64,000 nt of DNA from DSYU01 sp963827605 (GTDB taxonomy: Bacteria; Chloroflexota; Anaerolineae; Anaerolineales; Anaerolineaceae): the NCBI GenBank assembly GCA_963827605.1, contig CAWHBK010000001.1, positions 682,001 to 746,000 on the forward strand. Reading direction: 5' to 3'. Below are positions 16,790 through 25,757 of the stretch, one piece after another (the first letter of the stretch is position 1; each line of letters opens with the position of its first letter). Under the pieces are notes generated by a model. It was not told where the DNA came from. It was given only the letters and a program-made list of their open reading frames with translations, and ran no database searches. The translations under genes were made by a program, and so were the position numbers.

Positions 16790-17467
16790 CTACTCGCTAA
16801 CGTATACACCCTCGGTAGCTTCAGCCTTCTCTTCGGTCTGGGCGAGTACTTCACCCTTGTAGACCCACACCTTGACGCCAATCCGGCCGTAGGTGGTCAG
16901 AGCTTCTGCGCGAGCAAAATCAATATCCGCACGCAGCGTCTGAAGAGGGACGCGACCTTCGCGCAGCGAGACGCTGCGAGCCATTTCGGCCCCACTCAAG
17001 CGGCCCTGAACCTCAACCTTGATTCCCTGGGCTCCCTGGCGAGTAGCCTGCTGTAAAGCACGCTTCATTGCTCGCCGGTAGCTTACCCGTCGTTCGATCT
17101 GGCCGGCCATATTTAAGGCCACCAGATACGCGTCGATATCGGGCAGTTTGATCTCTTTGATCTCCAGGTCAATCTTCTTACCGGTTAAGGCTTCCAGATC
17201 CTGGCGGATCTTTTTTACACTCTCGCCTTTGCGCCCAATCAGGATGCCCGGTTTGGCGGTGTGAACAATTACTTTCACTTTGCCAGGGAAGCGTTCTACT
17301 TCCACGCGGGAAACGCCCGCTTTATCGGCATCTTTATGGATAAGGTTTCGGATAGCGAAATCCTGGTGAAGGTTATCACGATAATCCTTCCCCTTCGCGA
17401 ACCAGCGCCCTTCCCAATTCTTGGTCAAATTCAGGCGAAATCCGATTGGATGAACTTTACGACCCAT
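16790..17467 (-). CDS. rpsC: Ribosomal protein S3
   Basis: 30S head protein at the mRNA entry channel, 225 residues. Starts MGRKVHPIGFRLNLTKNWEG; the KH domain is marked by VIVHTAKPGILIGRKGESV; the C-terminal domain has GRLSGAEMARSVSLREGRVPLQTL and GVKVWVYKGEV. The ATG at 17467 is used because everything upstream in the same frame (57 codons) lacks homology and overlaps rplV. Confidence 0.97.
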   Translation of the reverse strand: MGRKVHPIGFRLNLTKNWEGRWFAKGKDYRDNLHQDFAIRNLIHKDADKAGVSRVEVERFPGKVKVIVHTAKPGILIGRKGESVKKIRQDLEALTGKKIDLEIKEIKLPDIDAYLVALNMAGQIERRVSYRRAMKRALQQATRQGAQGIKVEVQGRLSGAEMARSVSLREGRVPLQTLRADIDFARAEALTTYGRIGVKVWVYKGEVLAQTEEKAEATEGVYVSE

Positions 17468-17498
17468 AATTTCTCCTGGTCCTATTCCTACTAAAAAA

Positions 17499-17840
17499 TT
17501 ACTCGCGCTCGCGCAGAACAATGGTGATGTGGGAAGTGCGCCGCAACAGGGGCTTGAAACGGCCCCGCGCGCCAAACCGGCGCCACTTGCGGGTGGGGCC
17601 TTCATCGGCGGTAATGCGATACACAAACAGGTCATCACGACTCACCCCAAAGTTTTCCTCCGCATTGGCTACGGCCGAAGCCAGCAGTTTGCTGACGCTC
17701 CGGGCCGCGCTCTGCGGCATAAACTTTAGTGTATTCAGCGCATCGATAGCTGGCTTTCCACGCACCAGGTCAATGACCAGGCGCGTTTTCTGCGCAGATA
17801 CGCCCGAGAAACGCAGCACAGCATGAATGTCGTGAGCCAT
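17499..17840 (-). CDS. rplV: Ribosomal protein L22
   Basis: 50S protein lining the exit tunnel, 113 residues. Shows VLRFSGVSAQKTRLVIDLVRGK, LKFMPQSAARSVSKLLASAVANAE and the tunnel beta-hairpin region TADEGPTRKWRRFGARGR, ending HITIVLRERE. Three bases after the rpsS stop. Confidence 0.97.
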   Translation of the reverse strand: MAHDIHAVLRFSGVSAQKTRLVIDLVRGKPAIDALNTLKFMPQSAARSVSKLLASAVANAEENFGVSRDDLFVYRITADEGPTRKWRRFGARGRFKPLLRRTSHITIVLRERE

Positions 17841-17843
17841 GGC

Positions 17844-18131
17844 TTACCTTCCCCTCTTCGCGGCAGAGGATTTCTCAGCCACATGGCCGCGGAAAAGTCG
17901 AGTCGGGGCGAACTCACCCAGACGATGACCTACCATGTTATCCGTAATGTAAATCGGCACATGGCGGCGGCCATCATGCACAGCAATAGTGTGTCCTACC
18001 ATCTGGGGGAAGATCACGCTGTCCCGGCTCCAGCTGCGGATGACTTTCTTCTCGCCGCGCGTATTCATGGCTTCTATTTTTTGCAGAAGCTTAGGCTCTA
18101 CGTATGGCCCTTTTTTCAAAGAACGAGACAT
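17844..18131 (-). CDS. rpsS: Ribosomal protein S19
   Basis: 30S head protein, 95 residues. Starts MSRSLKKGPYVEPKLL, then RSWSRDSVIFPQMVGHTIAVHDGRR-type core and VGHRLGEFAPTRLFRGH at the end, all diagnostic. It sits between rplB and rplV. Confidence 0.97.
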   Translation of the reverse strand: MSRSLKKGPYVEPKLLQKIEAMNTRGEKKVIRSWSRDSVIFPQMVGHTIAVHDGRRHVPIYITDNMVGHRLGEFAPTRLFRGHVAEKSSAAKRGR

Positions 18132-18205
18132 ATCTTCGTACCTCTTTCCTGTGGTCGTCCTGCGAAAAGCAGGATTAACAGATGTTCCTGCTCAACCAAC
18201 AACCC

Positions 18206-19042
18206 TTATCGGGTAACCTGATTACGGCGGCGTACAATGTACTGGTCCGTCTTCTTGTTGCGGCGTGTCTTGTAACCGCGCGTGGGGCGGCCCCACGGTG
18301 ACTTCGGACCGGGCATACCTGTCGGCTGGCGGCCTTCACCACCACCATGTGGGTGGTCCCGAGGGCTCATCGCCGTACCGCGCACCGTCGGGCGGATGCC
18401 CATATGGCGCTTGCGGCCAGCTTTGCCCAATTTCACGTTGCTGTGGTCCAGATTTCCAACCTGTCCAATGGTCGCGTAGCAAACCTGGCGGACCAGGCGC
18501 ACTTCGCCAGAAGGCAAGCGGATTTGGGCATAATCGCCCTCTTTCGCCAACAGCTGTGCGGCAGTACCGGCAGAACGAACGAGCTGCCCGCCTTTGCCTT
18601 CTTTAAGCTCAATATTGTGGATCATGGTACCAACCGGGATATTTGCGATTGGCAGACTGTTGCCTGGGCGGATTTCCGCCTGCGCACCAGACATGATCGC
18701 ATCGCCCACCTTCAGGCCCAGCGGAGCCACAATATAGCGCTTCTCACCATCGGCGTAGACCAGCAGGGCTAACCGGGCGGTACGGTTCGGATCGTACTCG
18801 ATCGCGGAAACCTTCGCCGGAATGCCGAGCTTGTTACGCTTGAAATCAACCAGACGGACGAACTGGCGATTGCCGCCGCCCTGATGGCGAACCGTGATTC
18901 TGCCATACGAGTTTCGGCCAGCGTGCTTCTTGCGTGCTACAAGCAGCGCGCGCTCGGGTTTTGACTTGGTGATTTCTTCAAAACTATAGCCGGTCATATT
19001 GCGAAGACCGGGAGTTACCGGTTTGTAAACTTTAACGGCCAT
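18206..19042 (-). CDS. rplB: Ribosomal protein L2
   Basis: Core 50S protein required for subunit association and peptidyl transfer, 278 residues. Starts with KVYKPVTPGLRNMTGY; contains GRNSYGRITVRHQGGG, the translation-protein SH3-like middle, and the C-terminal RPTVRGTAMSPRDHPHGGGE with the conserved histidine near the peptidyl-transferase centre. Start codon shares one base with the rplW stop (TAATG). Confidence 0.97.
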   Translation of the reverse strand: MAVKVYKPVTPGLRNMTGYSFEEITKSKPERALLVARKKHAGRNSYGRITVRHQGGGNRQFVRLVDFKRNKLGIPAKVSAIEYDPNRTARLALLVYADGEKRYIVAPLGLKVGDAIMSGAQAEIRPGNSLPIANIPVGTMIHNIELKEGKGGQLVRSAGTAAQLLAKEGDYAQIRLPSGEVRLVRQVCYATIGQVGNLDHSNVKLGKAGRKRHMGIRPTVRGTAMSPRDHPHGGGEGRQPTGMPGPKSPWGRPTRGYKTRRNKKTDQYIVRRRNQVTR

Positions 19043-19344
19043 TACTCTACCCCTTCAAAGATCGGAATTCTGTCTTCGGGTGCCAGGGTAACGATCGCTT
19101 TTTTGAAAGCTGTGCGGCTGACGACCACACGACGGTTGCGTGCGCGGCGGGACCGCTTGGCCGGAACATTCATCACGTTCACTCGTACAACCGTTACATC
19201 AAAAAGCTGTTCGACCGCATCCTTCACCAGCGTGCGGGTGGCGTTGCTGGCTACTTCAAACACATACTGGTGCAGTTGGCTGGATTGATAACTTGATTTC
19301 TCGGTTACCAGCGGACGGCGGAGTACTTCATAAATTGTGCTCAT
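19042..19344 (-). CDS. rplW: Ribosomal protein L23
   Basis: 50S protein at the tunnel exit that docks trigger factor and SRP, 100 residues. Begins MSTIYEVLRRPLVTEKSSYQ and has VFEVASNATRTLVKDAVEQLF and NVMNVPAKRSRRARNR. The ATG at 19344 has AGGAGG 6 bases upstream, better than an in-frame ATG six codons earlier. Confidence 0.96.
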   Translation of the reverse strand: MSTIYEVLRRPLVTEKSSYQSSQLHQYVFEVASNATRTLVKDAVEQLFDVTVVRVNVMNVPAKRSRRARNRRVVVSRTAFKKAIVTLAPEDRIPIFEGVE

Positions 19345-19354
19345 ACCTGTCCTC

Positions 19355-19981
19355 CTATCCAAAGTTCGCGCTGATCACATCCAACGCAGCCACGGGCATG
19401 ACGAGCTTGTCATACTGCAGCAGATCGCGGATGTTGAGATAATTGGCCAGAAGAACTTTGGCGTCGGGGATATTATTGGCGGAGCGAATCACGTCCTCAT
19501 AAGCACCCTTTTCAGGGATGAGGATCAGAACGCTTTCTGCGCCAGCCAAAAGATTCAACGCCTTCGCCATCAAACGAGTCTTAGGCTCGGGCAGGGCAAG
19601 CTGGTCAACCAAAACGATATTGGCTTCAGCCGCTTTCACCGACAGGGCCGAACGTAACGCAGCCCGGCGCATCTTCTTCGGCATCGCCTGTTCATACGAA
19701 CGTGGATGGGGCGTGTGAACCTTACCACCACCAACCCAAATCGGCGACCGGGTAGAGCCCTGACGAGCACGGCCAGTTCCTTTCTGGCGCCACGGTTTTT
19801 TACCACCACCCGAAACTTCGTTGCGGGTCTTGGTATCGTGGGTGCCCAGGCGCGCATTCGCCATCTGGCGAATAAAGGCCTGGTGCATCAAATCCACATA
19901 AACAGGGGCTTCAAAGACCGCCGGGGATAGCTCCACCGTGGTCACTTTCTGCCCGTCCATGTTGAAAACATCGACTACCAT
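19355..19981 (-). CDS. rplD: Ribosomal protein L4
   Basis: 50S protein reaching into the exit tunnel, 208 residues. Contains the arginine-rich loop GTHDTKTRNEVSGGGKKPWR, GTGRARQGSTRSPIWVGGG, RRAALRSALSVKA and a Rossmann-like C-terminal part with VLLANYLNIRDLLQYDKLV. In E. coli L4 autoregulates the S10 operon by binding its leader; whether that happens here is unknown. Confidence 0.97.
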   Translation of the reverse strand: MVVDVFNMDGQKVTTVELSPAVFEAPVYVDLMHQAFIRQMANARLGTHDTKTRNEVSGGGKKPWRQKGTGRARQGSTRSPIWVGGGKVHTPHPRSYEQAMPKKMRRAALRSALSVKAAEANIVLVDQLALPEPKTRLMAKALNLLAGAESVLILIPEKGAYEDVIRSANNIPDAKVLLANYLNIRDLLQYDKLVMPVAALDVISANFG

Positions 19982-20048
19982 AATTGCGTCACTCCATTCT
20001 GCAGGCGCGCGATGCGGAACCTGGGGTTCCGTTGTCGCACAGTTGCCT

Positions 20049-20678
20049 CTATGATTTGCGAGCTTCCTTGACCATTACCAGGCTACCGCGTGCACCAGGA
20101 ACAGAGCCACGCACACCTATCAAATTACGCTCAGCGTCAACCAATACAACCTTCAGGCTTTGCGAAGTTACCCGGTCACTGCCCATGTGACCCGGACCGC
20201 GCGAGCCCTTGTAGACCCGCCCTGGCGTTGTACCGGAGCCGCGAGAACCCGGGGCCCGTTCGCGATCCGACGCACCATGCGTGCGCGGACCACCCGCGAA
20301 GTGATAACGCTTCACGGCGCCCTGGAACCCCTTACCCTTACTGGTGCCCACTACGTCTACCCGTTCGCCGACAACAAAAACCGCAACAGTCACCTGGTCG
20401 CCTTCTTGAACTTCCGGGTCTTTTACCCGAAACTCGCGCAAGAATTTGAGCGGAGGGAGATTGTTGCGTTTTAGGTGCCCTGTCTGGCCGCCTGTGAGGC
20501 GCTTCGGCTTAACTTCGCTAAAACCCATCTGGACGGCGGAGTAACCGTCTTTTTCGGGCAAGCGAACCTGGGTGACGTAACATGGCCCAGCTTCGATAAC
20601 GGTGACAGGAACTGCCAAACCGCTTTCATCGAAAATCTGGGTCATGCCGATTTTCTTACCGATCAGCCCTTTTACCAT
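20049..20678 (-). CDS. rplC: Ribosomal protein L3
   Basis: Early-assembly 50S protein near the peptidyl-transferase centre, 209 residues. Starts MVKGLIGKKIGMTQIFDESG, then GPCYVTQVR, GTSKGKGFQGAVKRYHFAGG, RTHGASDRERAPGSRG and MGSDRVTSQSLKVVLVD. It is the first gene after a 309-base spacer containing a promoter and is preceded by a leader of roughly 170 bases. Confidence 0.97.
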   Translation of the reverse strand: MVKGLIGKKIGMTQIFDESGLAVPVTVIEAGPCYVTQVRLPEKDGYSAVQMGFSEVKPKRLTGGQTGHLKRNNLPPLKFLREFRVKDPEVQEGDQVTVAVFVVGERVDVVGTSKGKGFQGAVKRYHFAGGPRTHGASDRERAPGSRGSGTTPGRVYKGSRGPGHMGSDRVTSQSLKVVLVDAERNLIGVRGSVPGARGSLVMVKEARKS

Positions 20679-20856
20679 ATCTCAGTTGTCTCCTTCGTAA
20701 GATATTGACGGGACTGTCAGCTTGGGCTAAGCTGCATCATCCCCGGCGTGGTACAGTCAACAACCTGCCGCGAACATATGCGGGTTATCTTTTGGCTCGC
20801 GTACAGCGCTGCTCTTGTACCACCTGAATTTTGGGTTATTAGCCCAAAACCGTTCT

Positions 20857-20885
20857 ATTTTACCGCAAACTTTACTTTTTGACCA
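20857..20885 (-). promoter_or_regulatory. Promoter of the rplC operon
   Basis: On the minus strand TGGTCA (20880-20885, 4 of 6 to consensus) and TAAAAT (20857-20862, 5 of 6) are 17 bases apart, just downstream of the rpsJ hairpin. Expected transcription start is near 20850. Confidence 0.6.
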
Positions 20886-20916
20886 GGGTAAATCCGAAAA
20901 CCAATAACAACCATTC

Positions 20917-20957
20917 GTTGTTGTTTGTGAGCGGGTAACCCGCTCACAAACAACAAC
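20917..20957 (-). terminator. Long perfect hairpin after rpsJ
   Basis: Two 20-base arms (20917-20936 and 20938-20957) are exact reverse complements around a single A. It begins 31 bases after the rpsJ stop. There is no U-tract on the minus strand, so it may be a terminator of unusual type, an RNA processing site or a 3'-end stabiliser. Confidence 0.65.
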
Positions 20958-20987
20958 CAAAACCTACATTCAACATTTGCCTGATTC

Positions 20988-21296
20988 TTAGATCTTGATT
21001 TCGATATCAACGCCAGCGGGCAGGTTCAACCGCATCAGCATGTCGATCGTTTTCGAATCGGGATCGAGCACATCGATCAACCGGTTATGCGTGCGCACTT
21101 CGAAATGCTCGTGCGAATCTTTGTCGATGAACGTCGAGCGGCGGACGGTAAAACGTTCAATCTTCGTCGGAAGGGGAACAGGACCCACTACCCGCGCGCC
21201 GCTGCGTTCCGCTGTCTCCACGATCCGCTTCGCGGACTGGTCGAGGACACGGTGATCATATGCCTTCAATCGAATTCGAATACGTTGTTTAGCCAT
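20988..21296 (-). CDS. rpsJ: Ribosomal protein S10
   Basis: 30S head protein that also partners NusB in antitermination; 102 residues. Starts MAKQRIRIRLKAYDHRVLDQ and has GPVPLPTKIERFTVRRSTFIDKDS-type centre, HFEVRTHNRLID and the end LPAGVDIEIKI. It is the last gene of the rpoB-tuf segment, separated from rplC by a hairpin and a promoter. Confidence 0.97.
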   Translation of the reverse strand: MAKQRIRIRLKAYDHRVLDQSAKRIVETAERSGARVVGPVPLPTKIERFTVRRSTFIDKDSHEHFEVRTHNRLIDVLDPDSKTIDMLMRLNLPAGVDIEIKI

Positions 21297-21303
21297 TATT
21301 CAC

Positions 21304-22508
<1,205 letters not shown>

Positions 22509-22538
22509 TCTAAAAAAATCTCCTTGAGATAATGTCCC

Positions 22539-24614
22539 TTACGAATTCAAGACTTTTTGCGCCACCGATTCGCTGAGCGGGGCGTAATGGTCAAACTCCA
22601 TGGAGAAGACTCCACGGCCCTGTGTAGCCGAGCGCAGGCTGGTTGCATAGCCAAACATTTCAGCCAGCGGAACCAGCGCCCGCGCCGCCTGAGCATTACC
22701 CGGGCGGATTTCCATACCCTGAATCTCACCCCGGCGCGCGTTGATCTGCCCCAAGACTTCACCCAGGAATTCCTCCGGCATGACTACTTCAACCTTCATG
22801 ATCGGCTCCAGCAGAACCGGTCCGCCTTTTTGCATGCCTTCTTTGAAGGCCAGGATGGCTGCCATCCGGAATGCCATTTCATTGGAGTCCACTTCGTGGA
22901 AAGAGCCGTCGATCAGCTGAACCTTGATGTCCGTCACCGGGTAGCCCGCCAGCACGCCGCCTTCGGCAGCTTCCTTGACGCCTTTCTCTACCGCGGGAAT
23001 GTATTCGAGCGGCACGGATCCACCGATGATTTTGTTTTCAAAGACGACCCCGTTCCCAGCGCTCTACAGGTTCCATATTGAATACGACATGACCATACAT
23101 ACCCCGCCCGCCGGTCTGCTTTGCATACTTGTAGTTGACCTTTGGGACAGCTCGGGTAATGGTCTCACGATAGGCTACACGTGGGCGGCCAATGTTCGCC
23201 TGCACGCGGAACTCTCGCAGCATGCGGTCGACCAGCACATCCAGGTGCAGCTCGCCCATGCCGGAGATGATCGTCTGGCCGGTGGTTTCATCCGAGCGCA
23301 CCCGGAAGGTGGGGTCTTCTTCAGAGAGCTTGCGCAGGGCTTCGCCCATCTTATCCTGATCCACGGTAGTTTTCGGTTCAATCGCTACCGAAATAACCGG
23401 TTCAGGGAAGGTAATGCTTTCCAGCAGAACAGGTTTCTGCAGATCGCACAGAGTATCCCCGGTAAAGCTTTCTTTCAAGCCCAGCACCGCGCCAATATCT
23501 CCCGCCGAAACTTCGGTGATATCTTCGCGCCGGTCGGCATACATGCGCACCATCCGGCCAATTCGCTCGCGTTTGCCTTTTCCAGCATTCAAGATAGTTG
23601 TACCGGTGACCATCCGGCCTGAGTAAACCCGGAAATACGCCAGGCGGCCAACATACGGGTCGGTGACAATCTTGAAAACCAGCGCGCTCAGCGGTGCGTC
23701 ATCTTCTACCGGGCGTTCGACCAGCTCCCCGGTGTTCAGATCCGTAGCCTTGACCGCCGGGATATCCAGCGGAGAGGGCAGGTAATCGATCACCGCATCC
23801 AATACCGTTTGGACGCCTTTATTGCGCAGCGAACTACCGCAGAAAACCGGTGTAGCGGCGCCCCGCGATCACTGCCCTGCGCAGACCTGCTTTCAGATCC
23901 TCGACAGAGATCTCTTCGCCTTCCAGGAATTTGAACGGTCAGTTCATCGTCCAGTTCGGCAATGCGCTCAACCAGCAGCGCGCGCTTTTCTTCTGCTTCT
24001 TGTTGTAATTCAGGGGGGATTTCTGCATAGGTCGGCTCGCGGCCCAATTCATCCGTCCAGTAAATGGCTTGCCTGGTTAGCAAGTCCACCACACCGGAAA
24101 AATTGGCTTCGCTGCCAATAGGGAGCTGCATGGCAATCGGGTTCGCGCCCAGTCGCTGCCGGATGGATTCGATCGAGTATTCATAGGAAGCCCCAACCCG
24201 GTCCATCTTATTGATGAAACAGATTCGCGGAACGCTATACCGGTCAGCCTGTCGCCAGACTGTTTCGCTCTGCGGCTCTACACCCTGGGTGGCATCGAAA
24301 ACCACCACCCCGCCATCCAGCACGCGCAAAGAGCGCTGTACTTCGGCGGTAAAGTCGATGTGCCCGGGAGTATCGATCACATTGATCTGGTAATCTTTCC
24401 ACTCCGCGGTAACCGCTGCGGAAACGATGGTAATACCGCGTTCACGCTCCTGGACCATCCAGTCCGTTACGGTGGTGCCATCATCCACGGAGCCAATGCG
24501 GTACGTCTTACCGGTATAGAACAAAATCCGCTCGGTAGTCGTCGTTTTACCGGCATCGATGTGGGCAATAATCCCAATATTTCGGCACCGTTCTAACGGA
24601 AAATTACGCGCCAT
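22539..24614 (-). CDS. fusA: Elongation factor G (three frame breaks)
   Basis: GTPase that drives translocation. G1 AHIDAGKTTTTER, G2 RGITIVSAAV, G3 DTPGHIDF and G4 NKMDRVGA are in the first piece; domains II-V follow in two more frames (SGRMVTGTTILN, GMGELHLDVLVDRM, YIPAVEKGVKEA). Breaks near 23930, 23858 and 23047 each fit one extra base; without them the product is 690 residues, normal for EF-G. Lies between rpsG and tuf, the classical str order. I regard the breaks as sequence errors. Confidence 0.94.
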
Positions 24615-24690
24615 CTAACACCTATCTATTGTTATTGAAGTGACCGTGCTTGATTCGATCGAATGCAGTTATCGAACTGAAAGTTCGCAA

Positions 24691-25158
24691 CTACATCCGA
24701 TAGTGCGAGAAAGCGCGGTTGGCTTCAGCCATCTTATGAGTTTCTTCACGCTTGCGAACAGCAGAACCTTGATTATTGGCAGCATCCAAAATCTCAGCCG
24801 AGAGTTTTTCCGAGAAGGATCTCCCGGTGCGAGCACGGGCCGCACTGATCATCCAACGCATGGCCAGGGCCAGGCGCCGGTCCGCAGGGACTTCCATGGG
24901 GACCTGGTAGGTTGCACCACCCACCCGACGGGGGCGAACTTCCATAATCGGTCCAACGTTTTTCAACGCCTGCTCTAAAACATCCAAGGCAGGACGATTG
25001 GCCCGCTGCTGAGCGATGTCAAGCGCCTCGTAAACGAGGGTGCGGGATACACTCTTCTTGCCGCGGTGCATAATGTGGTGGATGATCGTCTCCACAATCA
25101 CACTGTTGTAGCGAGCATCGGGGAGAATTTCCCGTCCTTCTGGTTTCGTTCGACGCAT
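24691..25158 (-). CDS. rpsG: Ribosomal protein S7
   Basis: 30S head-assembly protein, 155 residues, uninterrupted. Starts MRRTKPEGREILPDARYNSV; contains IHHIMHRGKKSVSRTLVYEA, EQALKNVGPIMEVRPRRVGG and the end KREETHKMAEANRAFSHYRM. Follows rpsL by about 30 bases. Confidence 0.97.
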   Translation of the reverse strand: MRRTKPEGREILPDARYNSVIVETIIHHIMHRGKKSVSRTLVYEALDIAQQRANRPALDVLEQALKNVGPIMEVRPRRVGGATYQVPMEVPADRRLALAMRWMISAARARTGRSFSEKLSAEILDAANNQGSAVRKREETHKMAEANRAFSHYRM

Positions 25159-25190
25159 CTCTTGCTAACTCCGTATGAACAAAAACTGCT

Positions 25191-25607
25191 TTATTTCGGG
25201 CGCTTGGCGCCGTACTTCGAACGGCCCTGGCGGCGCTTACCGACACCGGTTGTGTCCAGCGTGCCACGGACAATATGGTAGCGCACACCCGGCAGATCTT
25301 TTACACGACCGCCGCGCACGAGCACAACCGAGTGCTCCTGCAGCTGGTGACCTTCACCCGGGATATACGCGGTGACTTCGATACCATTCGACAGGCGAAC
25401 ACGGGCAATCTTGCGCAGCGCCGAATTCGGTTTCTTGGGGGTCATGGTGCGCACTACAGTGCATACACCTCGTTTCTGCGGCGAGCCATCCGACTGGCGG
25501 ATACGGCGCTGTTTGTACGTGTTGAGAATGTACTGCAGCGCTGGCGCCTTGCTTTTGGCTCTCTTCGATTCGCGACCCTTACGGATCAACTGATTGATTG
25601 TTGGCAC
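25191..25607 (-). CDS. rpsL: Ribosomal protein S12
   Basis: Decoding-centre protein, 138 residues. The conserved TPKKPNSALRKIARVRLSNG and GEGHQLQEHSVVLVRGGRVKDLPGV are present; the lysine of PKKPNS is the streptomycin-sensitive form. The start is called at the GTG at 25607 (reading PTINQLIRKG next): GGAGG lies 8 bases before it and overlaps the in-frame ATG at 25622, which would leave that ATG without a binding site. It follows rpoB directly, with no rpoC between. Confidence 0.96.
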   Translation of the reverse strand: MPTINQLIRKGRESKRAKSKAPALQYILNTYKQRRIRQSDGSPQKRGVCTVVRTMTPKKPNSALRKIARVRLSNGIEVTAYIPGEGHQLQEHSVVLVRGGRVKDLPGVRYHIVRGTLDTTGVGKRRQGRSKYGAKRPK

Positions 25608-25757
25608 GTTTCTCGCCTCCAAAATAACTAGAAAATCAACGGTTCAATCGTTTCTTCATAAAGGGAGGCCATCGATTACGAAAGATGGCCTCACCTGTAA
25701 TTACCAGCTTCGGAACTTGGCAACGGGCTCAGATTATATCATGGGCATTCTGTATCG

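Larger units (their letters stand above)
20679..20987 (-). other. Spacer between rpsJ and rplC with hairpin and promoter
   Basis: The only spacer over 300 bases inside the ribosomal block. In transcription order it holds a 41-base near-perfect palindrome, a promoter and a leader of about 170 bases with a small 5-bp stem (TTGGG/CCCAA near 20831-20847). The open frame at 20757-20960 has no ribosome binding site or homology and is not called. Confidence 0.7.

Noticed and set aside
20757..20960. 67-codon minus-strand frame between rpsJ and rplC
   Set aside because: It runs through the hairpin and promoter and has no homology or binding site.
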